Positions 35,482 through 47,636 of a stretch of DNA of 64,000 nt are shown piece after piece. Position 1 is the stretch's first letter, and the number at the start of each line of letters is the position of its first letter. The DNA comes from Quercus robur (Eukaryota; Streptophyta; Magnoliopsida; Fagales; Fagaceae), in NCBI RefSeq assembly GCF_932294415.1, contig NC_065535.1, positions 8,965,001-9,029,000 of the forward strand. The letters are read 5' to 3'. Below the pieces are notes generated by a model. That model was given only the letters and a program-made list of their open reading frames with translations, was not told the origin of the DNA and did not search any database. Both the position numbers and the translations under genes were made by a program.

Positions 35482-35575
35482 TGATCATGTGGGTGTTTTT
35501 TTGCTTAAATTGTGTAAAATTAGCCACTTTTTCCACTTTGCACAATTATGCATCAACTGATGCAATTGCAGTCTA

Positions 35576-37119
35576 CATCTGCTATCCACATTGTGTAGCT
35601 TATTTCATTTTCTTCCCATTATTACCCTCACTGTCAGGTAAGCCACAAGTCCAGGTCATTCTGCCCAACATCTTGCCACCACCAAACTTCTATTAGTTGT
35701 GACGATTCTTCACAATTTGGTGTAGCTTGCGAAGAAGCTAATGAGGGGTACCAAGAGTTGTCTTTAATCACTTATTTGAGGGTATTTTGAGGAATTGACT
35801 GCGTAAATTGGTTTAGTGAAAACATGATATTTGCTTCAAATTGGCGTGAATTTGGGGAGGGATATTATATTATATTATTTTTTGTTAAATTTTTTGGCTA
35901 ATTTGTCTTGTTGTTTGATCATTTGGATTGATTTTTATTTATTTGGGCAATTTTTTGTTTAGCCTTCAATGGCTAAGATTGTGGAGGGGTCAAATTTTAC
36001 TTGTCGTGGACTCAAATTTTTTTAGGGTGGTCAAGAATATTTTTAGGGTGGTGCACAACCCATGTAAATTTAACTTTTTTTAGGGTATATAATTTTTTTT
36101 TTCAATTTAGGGTGGTCATATGACCACTCTGACCAACAAGTAGCACCGCCCCTGTAACTTGTTGGATTATAGATTGACCTTAGTAAATTAATTGAATTAC
36201 CTAAGTTGATTAATTAGGTCAAATTACATGGAATATCATGGAAACACCAACAAATCACCCAATAATTACAGTGCAACATAAATTAAATTGATACAGTGAT
36301 TTATTGTCTAATGGGAAAAACCTCTCATAAGGCAAAAACTCAGGTGATTTTCAGGTAACCACCTCCAAGAATCAATAATTAAAAACAAAATAATTACAAA
36401 TACAAGAAATCTTACCTCAAACTTGGCCTATCCTAAAGTACTAACCTACAGTTGAATCCTAATGCCAATCCCCAATTGGTCCTGATTTTGTAGAGACTTT
36501 TTCTCTTTGCACGGATCTCAATACTTGACTAACTCCCAGCAACTTGAAACTTGTTGTTGGATGTGAAGTTATTCAATACACTTGTAGAGAAGGAAGCTGT
36601 AAAGGGTGTGGAAATAGAGGCTCATTCCCAAATCAGGCTCGGCCCCTTTAAGGTTAAACCAGCCCGGTTGCAACCCGCATTAACCCGATGAAATATAATT
36701 AGGTATGTATCACCTCGGAAGAATTCGCCAACAAAGACCTATCTCTGCTGAGGACATAAGTTGATGTATTGGGGAACCCACTAACCGAGCGTAGGATTCG
36801 ACGTTAGTTAACAAAAGTTACAAAGAGATCTTCCCAGTAGTAGGATTTGGGTCCCACTTCTAGCATATGATGGGACATTTAGGAATAGTAACATAGAACT
36901 AGAGACCCACTTAAGTCCCAAGGGTGGAGTGGCCCATGCATGTGTGGGATATTCCATCATCATGAGGGTTCCACTAAGAGAAGGGTATAAAAAAGGGGAA
37001 GAGAAATCTAACTAAGTGTTGGAACAAAAAACGTTGGTAAGAGATACATGAGAGAAAAGTGAGAATACAATTCTGGGGATAGGGAAGTTCTTATCAGTTT
37101 CAAAATATTTAGGAATAAG
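35576..37119. other. gene-free repeat mosaic
   Basis: No coding gene seen. It contains 'tttagggtggt' repeats (36020-36120) and GC-richer phrases such as 'cggccccttt' and 'cagcccggttgcaaccc' that read like LTR or leader sequence, but no boundaries could be fixed. Confidence 0.4.
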
Positions 37120-37946
37120 TGTTTAGGTTCTAATTTTATGGAAGTTGGGAAACCAAGAACAAAAACATGTCTAGTTTAAGTGTTAAACATTACTCATGAT
37201 GATTCAAGTCAAGTTTCAAGAATAGTCAAGTTGTAGAAAGAAAAAGTTAGAATCTCCAAAGCTCGACCAACAGAAAGAAAGGCTTGACCGATCAAAAGTC
37301 GTTTTCTGCAAAATTTAAATTAGGTCCAAAGCCTGCGAAAACGTTTAGGATTTCAGTCCAACACTACCTAGTATAAAAGAAAAATCCTAAATACGTTTTA
37401 GAAGTTCTTTGAAGTCTTGTGAGTTATTCCTGTAAGATTTGTGAGGTTTCTGTAGCCTTCTAACTCAACAAGCATCTCCCGAAAAGAAGATCTACATCCA
37501 AGAACCGATGGATTAAGTTGCTGCATACAAGATCATACATAGTTGATGATTTAAAGTTTTGAATAGGATCTTAGAGTCACAAATGTGGGTGTTTGTGAGC
37601 GACAAATTCATATAGAAGAGTTTGTGAATTTTGCACGTGGTCGTGTGAGTAAGTATTACAAGAGGTAGCTTTAGATTTGGGGTTTAAATCTATAAAACTT
37701 CGATTCTATCATAATGAATTTGTTGCCTTGAGGATAAATTAGGTTAAATCCTCCCCAGGTTTTTTACCTTGAAACTATTGGTTTTATTGGTTTTCCTAGG
37801 TCATCATAGTGCTTGTTTTGTTTACTTTTCTACACTAAGTAATATGATTGTATGTGTTTAATCTAGATTTGAATAATAAACCTAAGTATCAACTTGGTTA
37901 ATTAATTAGGTTAAACAATTTGAGTATTCTAGGGTCTAAACAAACA
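37120..37946. mobile_element. LTR, family 1 copy B (827 bp)
   Basis: Begins TGTTTAGGTTCTAA and ends GGGTCTAAACAAACA. It aligns along its length with copies A and C ('acgtggtcgtgtgagtaag', 'cttgaggataaattaggttaaatcctcccc'). No clean 5-bp duplication could be fixed, and it is the most diverged copy. An LTR fossil inside another repeat. Confidence 0.7.
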
Positions 37947-39334
37947 AATAGTTATGCTCGGACTTTTGAAAGGGAACTTCGGCTGTTTGAAGGCCTCCTT
38001 GGCTGGGCTGAATTTCAACCAGCCCAGTATCAAAGCACTACTTAGGCATCTCACATTACCTTACAAACCACTTTTGGGACCTCCCATTATGAGTTAAACC
38101 CAACCCATAATATAAATTAATTGGGGTTTGGGGCCAATCAACCCAGGTTTGTTGGGAAAGCACCACCACAAAATATTTTTTATCTTTTTATCTCTACAAA
38201 TATATCATTCTATTATTTTTTTATGTTTGATTAATATTTTTTTAAGGTGAACCGTATCATTCTAACTTCTATTGTAGTGTGTTATATTTGCCTAATATAT
38301 AACTAAACTTTATAAGTTTCAAATTTATTATTCAAATTTCTCATTTCTTAAGGAATAAGGAGACTATCATGATCATTCTCAAAAAAGAAAAAAGAAAAAA
38401 AAGGAGACTATCATGATAATCAAAACTTATCACAAAATCAAAATGTTATCTTAACTAAAATTAAAATGAAACCAAAAATGAATAAAAGATAGACTTTATC
38501 ATAATTTATTATTTAAACAATTGGTAGGCATATTCAAATTCATAGTCATGTATATTGTGTTTTGATATAAACTTAAATTTTTATTTCCAAAAAAAAAAAA
38601 AAAAAACTAAGTATTAAATCAACAACCCAATTCTAAACCTAACATGTTGTCATTGCCAAGGAGCTGTACGGTTGAAATGTAAATGCAAATCACTTTTAGA
38701 CATAACATCGGGTCTTGGAACAAAAATGTTTTGACAAATATACTCAATCCTAAAAAGTAATATCCAATAACTTTTCCATGATAACCAATTCAAGGGGAAA
38801 AAAAGAACCTTCTCCGTGATCACTGCTAACCAAAATTCAATCAAAACTATAAAAGGGAGATTAAAGACTTTGTAATGGGAAATTAAAAAAAAAAAAAATA
38901 CAATACCAAAAAACATATTAAAAAAAACCATAAACCTTAATTAGAGTTATAAAAAATAACAACAATTCATAGAGAGAGAGAGAGCTCATAGTTTTTGTGT
39001 GCGGAAAATATAGATTGGATAGGAGAAATGCTATCAAATTTATACAAAATAAAATGGGAAGAAGAGAAGTTAAATTATAAGAAAGAGAAAATGATGAAGT
39101 GTAATAGTGAAGTAAAGAGTAACGAGGAGGTAAAGAGGGAAGGGAAATGTTGGAGGAAGTGTAATCGTAGGTGTGGCTTAATAGGGAAAAGAGGAGGTTT
39201 TTGTTTATTTGGTTTTTTTTTTCCCTTTTTTATTGAGAGTAGTGAGAAGAAAAGCTTAAAAGAGAAAAAAGAGGTAGAAGATAATTGGATGATGTGGCTC
39301 AATGATTGAGTAGCAAAATTTATTGCATAAATTA

Positions 39335-39370
<36 letters not shown>

Positions 39371-39423
39371 ATGGAAAGAAAATGACACTCAATATTGAAA
39401 GGAGTTTTCAATATAGACAATTA
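37947..39423. other. gene-free AT-rich stretch
   Basis: No convincing gene. Frames at 38650-38931 (minus) and 38995-39309 (plus) are Lys/Phe-rich low-complexity. A (TA)n run lies at about 39341-39367. Confidence 0.5.
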
Positions 39424-39912
39424 GGGTACGTTTGGTACACTGAATGTGGATTATAACAGGAATGGTAATCTTTATTACCGGGAATAAAATATGTTGTAAT
39501 TGAATAACTAAACCTATTCATTAGTTTGGTTGTGAGTTGTAACATTAGAATAAAACTTATGATCTATTTTAGGAAATATCTCATTCATACAATTATATTT
39601 CCTAGAAAATAATATATTTTAAATTTTAGAGAGATGAGTTATTTTTTGATGATTTTTTATTTCTATAATTGTTAGGTGGATATGGAAAGTTTATTTATTT
39701 TGAAATATATTAATGTTAGAAATTATTACATCTACTAAGGAATAGCTATTACAACCCTTTTAGAGAGGAATAATTATTCCTTATTTTAAAGAATATCTAT
39801 TCATAAGGAATGACCATTCCTTGTAATAAAAACATAACCAAACTATTGAATAACTAAATTATAGGAATAACTGTTACATTACAGTGTCTATTACAATTTA
39901 CCAAATGTGCCC
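39424..39912. mobile_element. Tourist-like (PIF/Harbinger) MITE, 489 bp
   Basis: The 3-bp duplication TTA (39421-39423, 39913-39915) flanks inverted ends GGGTACGTTTGGTA and, reverse-complemented, GGGCACATTTGGTA. The interior is AT-rich with 'ggaata' words and no coding frame. Confidence 0.78.
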
Positions 39913-40079
39913 TTAGAGTTTATGATCGGCGCGTAATGCATCACATTGGCCATAAAGAATTAGTTTTGCAATAGACAATCAATAAAGATGGAAACTCAAA
40001 AAAAAAAAAAAAATGTAATGTGGCTCAACAGGAGCGTAGAAACAATAAATGTTACGCTTTAGTTTTTAGATATATATAT

Positions 40080-41520
40080 ATAGCAGCCTTAAAATGAGTT
40101 AGAAAACTATTGTTTGATTTCCTTTATTTAGCTTGACAGAGATAGAATGTTTAAAAAAAAAAAAACAACTTTATCAATATTTGAATTACCTTTTTTTAGC
40201 TTGATGTGAAATATATTTTTTTTTTTTTTTTTTTTTTTTTTAGAAATACAAAACAACTTTATTTCATGCCAAGCTAAATAAGAGAAGTCAAAACTACAGA
40301 CAAACAAATACTTTACGGGTATGTTATAAATACTAGTGAATAAACATCAATACCTTATGCCCATAAAATACACAAAAATGTGAGAGGGGAAATAAATTTG
40401 ATGCGTGGCTATCTATATAATAATAATTATTAGAAAGGATGGATTTCTAATTTTCTATCTATAATCACAAACTCACGATGTAGAAGTAAAGCAATAAGCC
40501 ATCAGCCACCACTGGGTGCCTCAAAGACTTGGACGGGTAGCTTAGCCAAAAAAGAAAAAGAAAAAAAAAGAAAGTCAATTAGTTAAAATTTAAATAAACA
40601 ATTCATTTTGAATAATACATCCGCAGGAGGTGCTAGTTTACCCAACGCTCATTGAGCTTTCTAAATAACACATCATATTAATCACTTATTTACGTTTTTA
40701 TCTTAATTAAACATGCAAAATGCTGTGTGCTTGGTTTATACAAAATTGATAGATAATAAAATTGTGCCTCATATCCAAATCTGAGCAACAAAGGATGGGT
40801 AAAGTTGTCACTCCTAATAATCTATTTTCTCATACAGTTCCACACACAAAAAAGGTGAGGCAGACACACTAGTGATAATTTGTTATCTAATCCTATAAAC
40901 AAAGGGAAATAGAAAGAACATCAATATGCTTCTGGCGGTGGTGGTGATTGTAAAAAAAAAAAACCCACAAACCATGCCATTTCGGATGGGGAAATGCCCT
41001 TGAAAGTCTAATAATAACTTGAGCAACTCATGGTAAGGCAACTTATATCTATCAATTAGAGGTGGTAATTGTCCCGATAACTGGTTTAGTAGGTAATAGG
41101 GTTGTATTTTTGTGGAGGTTTCGATAGAAAACATCCATATAGTGATGGCGGCGGCGATGATTGCCGCAAACACCCTAGAAAACCATGCCATATCGGATTG
41201 GGGAATAACCTTGAGAGTGATTTATATCCAAGCTGTGGTGTCCTAGGATAGAAACTTGAACTATTACTGGGTGCGACATGACCAACTTTGATCCACCCTG
41301 ACGTTGTTTGTTGCCATGCATTGTAGTGCGAGTAGTACATGCAAATTGGACTTTGTTCTTGATGTTAGAACCGGTTTTCTCTTTCGAGGGGGACTTCTCG
41401 AAGAACAAAAAGCTTTGCTGGTTTGTCCATCTTTTTCAAACATTTACATGAGTATTATAGGGACTATGTCACCTGTATATAATAGTGATGGTCCCCTTTT
41501 TTGTTTTGAATCAATATTGA
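40080..41520. repeat. duplicated block beside inhibitor gene B
   Basis: Second copy of the block at 30115-31700, in the same orientation but on the other side of its inhibitor gene (3' of gene B, whereas copy A is 5' of gene A). Minus-strand frames at 40883-41191 and 41175-41408 show no recognised family. Confidence 0.75.
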
Positions 41521-41725
41521 CAGAATTCACTCATAATTAAAATACATGATATATAAAAATTAAATTCATCACATATATGTGACATAATATGGTACAAGTG
41601 AAAAAGAGAAAGAACATTATAAAAATAAAAAGAAATAATAAAAAAGAAGAAGAAAAGGACACGAAATTGAGCATGAGTACTTGTCTCTGTGTGTGTATAT
41701 ATATAGATATCATTCACCAATTCTA

Positions 41726-41756
<31 letters not shown>

Positions 41757-41954
41757 TATTAAAAAACATGTAACCAAAGATTTACTGAATATAATGCAAT
41801 TATACCATATTGATTGAGAGAAAGAGAGGCGATTACAAATAAATATTAACACAAACATGTCTTTATTTGTTATTTATTTATAATAACACCAGGAAGTAGC
41901 AATTGAGTAACAAGGACCTTGACAGAACTCTTTTTATTATAAATCACATATACA

Positions 41955-42509
41955 TTACGTTGACGTGATCTCACCAACTATAACATAAGTAATAAAGACT
42001 AGCTTCCCCACTTTGTTAGTGGTATCGGATATTGGTGATTCACTGGAGCTCGAACTATATTCATTTTCACATTCTACAGATTTCAGAGCTGCTTCTGTAA
42101 GTAAATTTGTCGCTTCTGTATAAGACGTTGAAGACGCAGCTGCGTATGCAGCATTAAATTTCACTAGTGCTTCATTAAAATCGGTTTGGCAATTTTGAAG
42201 TCGAGTCTCATCCAGTGGGTCTGTGAGTGTATTAAGAATACCTGGGATTTGATCAAGGGTAGTTTGTACTAGATTAGTGTTTATAGAAATAGAAACGAGT
42301 GCAAGACCATGTGGATTAACTGTATAAGTACGTGGGTCTGAACGTAAAGTTGATGAGCAAAGATCATAGTCCGTGGACTTCTTGCAAATCTTTTCCAGGA
42401 AGGCTTCGTCAAACCACCCTTGGTTTGCTGCATTTGAAACTTGGTAGAAAAGAGAGGTGACTAGTAGAGGGATTACCAAGATTGATAGGCAGCTAATTGG
42501 AGAGGCCAT
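41955..42509 (-). CDS. pectin methylesterase/invertase inhibitor-family protein B
   Basis: An intronless gene for 184 residues. The signal peptide is MASPISCLSILVIPLLVTSL, nearly identical to that of gene A. Conserved cysteines are C42, C51, C107 and C147, with the same spacing as in gene A (8 and 39 residues between). Typical motifs are ICKKSTDYDLCSSTL, NCQTDFNEAL and the C-terminal four-helix repeat Y-EA-LL-A-ECENEY. Likely secreted, acting on a pectin methylesterase or invertase; the target is unknown. Gene B differs strongly from gene A in the stretch between the two cysteine pairs and has a serine-rich run (SSSSSES) after the last cysteine. The promoter position that carries TATAAATAGG in gene A reads CTAAAACCAGG here, so expression may differ. 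Confidence 0.88.
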   Translation of the reverse strand: MASPISCLSILVIPLLVTSLFYQVSNAANQGWFDEAFLEKICKKSTDYDLCSSTLRSDPRTYTVNPHGLALVSISINTNLVQTTLDQIPGILNTLTDPLDETRLQNCQTDFNEALVKFNAAYAAASSTSYTEATNLLTEAALKSVECENEYSSSSSESPISDTTNKVGKLVFITYVIVGEITST

Positions 42510-42592
42510 TTTCTTTTTCTTTTTTCTAAGTTCTTGTTAAGAATGATATTATTGATTCATGTATCTTTTGACTTCCTGGTTTTAGTATCTTA

Positions 42593-42796
42593 GGTTGACA
42601 TGAGATAGAGTAGTTTTCCACAAAAATTTTCAGGAAAAAAAACTCTATGAAAAACTTCTCTATCTCACACCAAGTTAAATAGGGGAAGTTAAGAGGTTGA
42701 CATGAGATAGAGTAGTTTTCCACAAAAATTTTCAGGAAAAACACTCTATGAAAAACTTCTCTATCTCACACCAAGTTAAATAGAGGAAGTTAAGAG
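42593..42796. repeat. two-copy tandem repeat, period 102 bp, in the promoter of inhibitor gene B
   Basis: Copy 1 (42593-42694) and copy 2 (42695-42796) begin 'ggttgacatgagatagagt' and end 'taaatag-ggaagttaaga' with very few differences, so the duplication is recent. It lies 84 bp upstream of the ATG. Words 'ctctatctcacaccaag' echo a repeat seen at 30400, 40250 and 43085. Confidence 0.85.
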
Positions 42797-43912
42797 TTAA
42801 TTTTTCTTTGGCTTATTATTTTTTGATACGACCAAGCATAGGAAAACATGAAAAACCAACGAAGCAAGCAACATTACATTTTTTGGTAAATGAATCATTT
42901 TCTAAAAATAAATTTTTTAGAAAGCTATCACATTTTCCTATATTTGGTAGCAACTTTAAAACGAGTTGAAAAACTATTGTTTAATTTCTTTTATTTAACT
43001 TAGTATGAGATAGAATTGTTTTCTAGAAGGAAAACAAGATCTATGTTTGAATTCTTTTTTTTAGCTTGGCTTAAAATAAAGTTGTTTTCTAGAAAACAAC
43101 TCTATCTCATGCCAAGCTAAATAAGAGAAGCCAATTGATGGTTTTCCTTTAACACATTTTTCTTTTTCTTTTTACTGATATGTACTACTAAGTAAAGAAA
43201 AACGCAGAAAACTATTTTTACACAAGGCTTTTCATCAAAACAACTAGTTAACAGCTCATGCAATGCATGAGAAACTTCAATAAAATATGATATTAAAGAA
43301 AAATAAAATAAGTTTATCTCTATTTTATTTGTCATATAAGCTAGTTTTTAACCCGTGCGAACCTTTACCTACTTTACATCTCATTTTCTCAAAGAACTCA
43401 ATCTTGAAACATACAACCTAAATTTAAGAAATGCAAACCTTGAGATTTTAACAGATTTTAATCATTCATTATTTGCACATTTTAAACAAATTTTTGTTGA
43501 AGAGCCCTATGACTTAAACAAATGTGTGCAATTTTCAATAATTATTCTTTGTGATTATTTTAATTACAATTATTTTATATTGTAAAATTAATCATACGTA
43601 AAGAGCTAAAAACTCCAAATATAACACAACACTTTCATGTTGAGTTTATGCACACAGACCCCCCAAAAAAAAAAATAAAACTTATAAGATATTAAAGAAA
43701 AAGAAAATGTTAAAATTTGATAGAAGTGATAGAAACAAAGAGTAACTTTTTTTTTTTTTCTAGGATTATCATTCAAACCGAGCACAACTAAAAAGAACAA
43801 TAAGTAATATATAGAACAATTTAAATTAATAAGAACAATGTTTTTTAAAATATACATTGTTATTTCTTCATTCCAAACAGCTATCATGCAACTTGGAGAA
43901 TTGATTTCTTTC
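42797..43912. other. gene-free AT-rich stretch
   Basis: Contains scattered fragments of the 'ctctatctcatgccaagctaaataagagaag' repeat (43085-43130) but no gene. Confidence 0.5.
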
Positions 43913-44786
43913 TATTAGGTTCTAAATGTTTAGGTTTAAATATTTGGATTTCTATTTTTATGTATGTTGGCAAACCAAGATTAAAATGTGTCTAGATTAT
44001 GTATTAGACATTGCTCATGATAATACAAATTAGGATTCAAGAACATTCAAGCTGCAGAAAAGGTGAATTTAATTTCAGTGAGATTCGGCCAATCGAAATT
44101 AAGCCTCGACCGATCAAAAATCGCAAACATGATTTTTTTGCAGAATTCTATTTCAGTCCAAACATTACAAAAACATTTAGGGTTTCAAGTGAAACACTTT
44201 TGGATATAAAAGAAAAACCCTAACTACGTTTTAGTGGTTCTAGGAAGTCTTGTGAGTTACTCTTGTGAGATTTGAGAGATTTTGTACCTTCTAACTCAAT
44301 AAGCATCTACTGGATCAAGAGATCTACAATCAAGAACTGATGGAACCAAGTTGCTGTAAAAGATCAACTACTGACGGTAATCTAAAACCTTTAAGTGGGA
44401 TCTCAAAGTCACAAATGTGGGTGTTTGTGTGCAAAAAATTTAAGATAGAGGAGTACGTAGATTTGGAGCTGCACATGTTTTTGTGAGTAAGTTCTACAAG
44501 AGGAAGCTTTAGATTTAGGGGAAAATTTATTGTAAACTTCCATTCTATCATAGTGAATCTTTTACCTTGAGGATAGTTAGGCCAAATCCTCCCAGGGTGT
44601 TTTAACTTGAAACTAGACGATTTCATTGGTTTTCCTGGGTAATCATATCATTGTCTTCTTCATCTTTCCACACTGTATGACATGATTATGTGTTTTACCT
44701 AAAACTGAATAATTAATCTAAGTAATTACTTGGCTAATTAATTAGGTTAAACTAATCTGTATTCAAGGGGTCTAAACAAACAAACA
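43913..44786. mobile_element. solo LTR, family 1 copy C (874 bp)
   Basis: Begins TATTAGGTTCTAAATG and ends in ACAAACA, with the 5-bp target duplication CTTTC at 43908-43912 and 44787-44791. Same family and orientation as 31835-32685 and 37120-37946. LTR fossil with no coding interior. Confidence 0.78.
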
Positions 44787-45499
44787 CTTTCCTTTTGACT
44801 TTGACTTGAATTGTTGATTAATTTGATGTCGTCTTTTGGTAATTACTCTATCATCACCAACTCATCCTCCTCATCTCTCTACCCTCTGTCCATACTCCTT
44901 GCATTAAGAATTTTAGAATAAACATAAAAATATGCATCCTGCAATTTTATCAAATATATTGTACACATATAATTAAGCAACTAACCATATTTTATTGAGT
45001 AGATATATTATTATACAACCTTATCATACTTATATAAACCAATCCCTTTCCAATTATTTATGTTACACAAAAACATTCAAAAAAAATTCTTGCTACCATT
45101 TAGTGAATAAAGACTAATTATTTTGACATAAAATTCAACATAAATTTATGGTATTGAAAATACAATATTAGTGCATTTTGAATAATATTTTCAAATACAG
45201 CTCTCTATAAAGAAAATAAAAAATGAAAAAGAGGAAAGGGAGAGACCTTTTGAGACATGTGCATTTTATGCTGTAGTTGAAGTTTTACTCATAGGAAGAT
45301 GCATCATAGTGTGAGAGACCGCAAAAGTGCCTCTAAAAAAAAAGATTTTGATACTTTTAAGGGCATCTCTCTTTTTGGGTAAGTGGTGTGAAGTTGCCAC
45401 TTTTTTTTTTTTAATACAAAAAAGAAAAAGAAAAACTAAATATAAATACATGACCGAATTATTCCTTTATCATTGATTGAATAAAAAAAATACATATTT
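44787..45499. other. gene-free AT-rich stretch
   Basis: No coding frame of interest, only A/T runs and a short C-poor region. Confidence 0.5.
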
Positions 45500-47636
45500 G
45501 AAAATTTGAAAAATTACATGGCTTTGGGTCCTAGTTACAAACTACAAAATAATTACATAGCTTTTTGTCCTAGTTACAAACTACCCAAAATAAAAATAAA
45601 GACAAGGCTTAGATCTACTTATCCAAAAACCTAAATTCGGAGGCTAGGTTACGGAATGAGAAGGTGTTAAGCACCCATTTCGCCCAGACAGAATCTGATC
45701 TTCTAGACTCTTATGACCTATGTACCCCTTTTATGCATGCTATGAATGATATGTTGTACATGTGAAAAAAACTAAATCACACAAATTTATTTATGAATGC
45801 ATCATCCTCTTTGTTTAAAAAAATTAGATCTATTGTTGTGAGTAGAAGAATTTGATTTCAGTTTATAAAAAAATCAGATCTACTTTTGTTGTGTAAAAAA
45901 AGTGGTTTTTGGAGAGAAAATTCAAATCTGTGTTTATTAAATAAAACAAAGTCTTTTGGTTTTTAAAAAACTCAGATCTTTTTTTAAGAACTTAAAGAAA
46001 ATGATTTTGGTTTATAAAAGATCAGATCTGTTTTTATATGTTCAAAAAAGTATGAAAAAGATTGCTTGAGAAGAGGATTTTATTCATGAAGTAAATTTAT
46101 GCTACATATATTGAATAAAACAAACACAACAAACACAACCATGCATGATCTTTTTCTTTATTTCAAAATCTGCTATGTTAAAAAAAAAAAAATTAGATCG
46201 TATCTAAGGAAGATACAAATCAGCTTTTGATTTAAAAAAAATTCAGATCCGCATCTAATGAAGATACAAATCCATTTTTTATTTGAAAAAAATCCAGATC
46301 TGCATCTAAGGAAGATGCAGATTCGTTATAATTTTAAGAAAAATTCAAATCTACATCTAATGAAGATGTAGATCCGTTTTTGATTAAGAAAAATTCATTT
46401 TTACATCTAATGAAGATGTAGATCCGTTTTTGATTCATGAAAAATAATTGTTTACATGCAGATTTTTGAAAATAAGAAAGAGATCACAAAAGTAATAAAG
46501 GAATTAAGAACGTGCTTTAACAATATAAATTAACAATTCATGTTATGGATACTTGAAACAACTAAACTAAAAAAATACAAACATGCATCATCACTACAAG
46601 AGAAGCATAAAGAAAAGAAGAGGCTAATCGGAAACAACCTCTTGCATGGAGCACCTCTTCTTCTTGAGAGGATGTTTTAGGGTTCAAAAAAATTTATGCA
46701 ATTATCTTTGAAACTAAAAACCCTAGTTTATGAGAGAATACCAAAAAATAGGGTGAGAAATTTGAGAGTGTGAAAAGATATCTCTCCTAGAGTGTAAAAA
46801 GAATGTGCTCTCAGAGCGTAAGAGAATGTGTTGAATTTTGAGATTCAGTCCCTATTTATAAAGACTGGAATGCTTAAAAAATAAGTAACAACGGGTAGAA
46901 TGTGAATCGAGACGCGTCTTTCTGCAAAAAAGTCGAAAAGGGTGTGCCTTATCGACACCCGAAGAGAATTGAGCCTTAGCCTTTAAGGGTGCCATTCAGC
47001 ACTTTTAAAGTGTCGATCGGCACTCCAAAAGTGCCGAATGGTACTCTTGGGTGCTGATCGCACTTTCGTGTTCGGGTGCGTTTTGGACTCCTTTTTTAGG
47101 TTTTCTTGAGCCAAGCCTTGCCCTTAGATGTATTTCCAATCCATATTCTAAGATTTTTATCTCTTTCTTGGATAATTTAGGTCTTTTCAGATAACAATTA
47201 TCTTGTAGATAAATACCCTAAAATAAATCTTGATAAGGTTCAGATTATCCACAATTTTATTGTTATCCAATTATCCCTTTTATTCCCATGGAAGCAATCC
47301 TATTTTAGACACTAATTATCAACCAATCACAAATTTATTTAATTAATTTTAATTGTTTAACCAATCAGAATTAATTTAAATTAATCATGCATGGTTGACT
47401 CTACCTAGACACAATGCATACTGATCGTGCAAACTTGATCATACAATATCTTTCGATCCGACAATCCGATTTGGGAACCAGACATACCGTCGCAACCGTT
47501 AGAATCTCAAGATCATTTTTATGATATGCAATGAATGAATTGATGCATGTAATGCAATCATGATTTTTGGGGTACATGGATGGTCATTCCAATCATCTTC
47601 CTTGATTAAATCATGGGTGCAAAATCGAGTGCCTAC
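45500..47636 (-). mobile_element. LTR-like segment of a Ty3/gypsy-type element (probable solo LTR)
   Basis: Read on the minus strand it starts TGTAGGCACTCGATTTTGCA at 47636. Near 45640-45720 on the plus strand it holds 'ggctaggttacggaatgagaa', 'ggtgttaagcaccca', 'cgcccagacag' and 'ttctagactcttatgacc', phrases I associate with large Ty3/gypsy (Tat/Ogre-like) LTRs. The length of about 2.1 kb fits. The left boundary is approximate and no target duplication was confirmed. Broken or solo; the family call is inference. Confidence 0.5.
46185..46440. repeat. five-copy ~50-bp tandem repeat
   Basis: Units share 'cagatc-gcatctaa-gaagat-cagatccgttt-tgatt-a-gaaaaa' with about 15-25 percent divergence. 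The array lies inside the LTR-like segment. Confidence 0.8.

Larger units (their letters stand above)
33357..35575. mobile_element. TIR DNA transposon carrying a captured gene fragment, with nested insertions
   Basis: The left end (about 33360-33450: 'caattgcatcagttgatgca', then 'ttttgcaca', 'ctactttttctattttaca') is mirrored at the right end (about 35495-35572: 'tgcatcaactgatgcaattg', 'ctttgcaca', 'gtgtaaaattagcc'), giving inverted repeats of some 80 bp. No transposase is present. Inside lie a fragment of a GATA-factor gene, a palindromic MITE and, within that, a hAT-like element. Superfamily not assigned, because the flanking duplication is unclear. Confidence 0.6.

Noticed and set aside
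31835-37946. LTR copies A and B as the two ends of one retrotransposon
   Set aside because: Copy A has its own target duplication on both sides, the interval between them consists of DNA transposons, and the two LTRs are strongly diverged.
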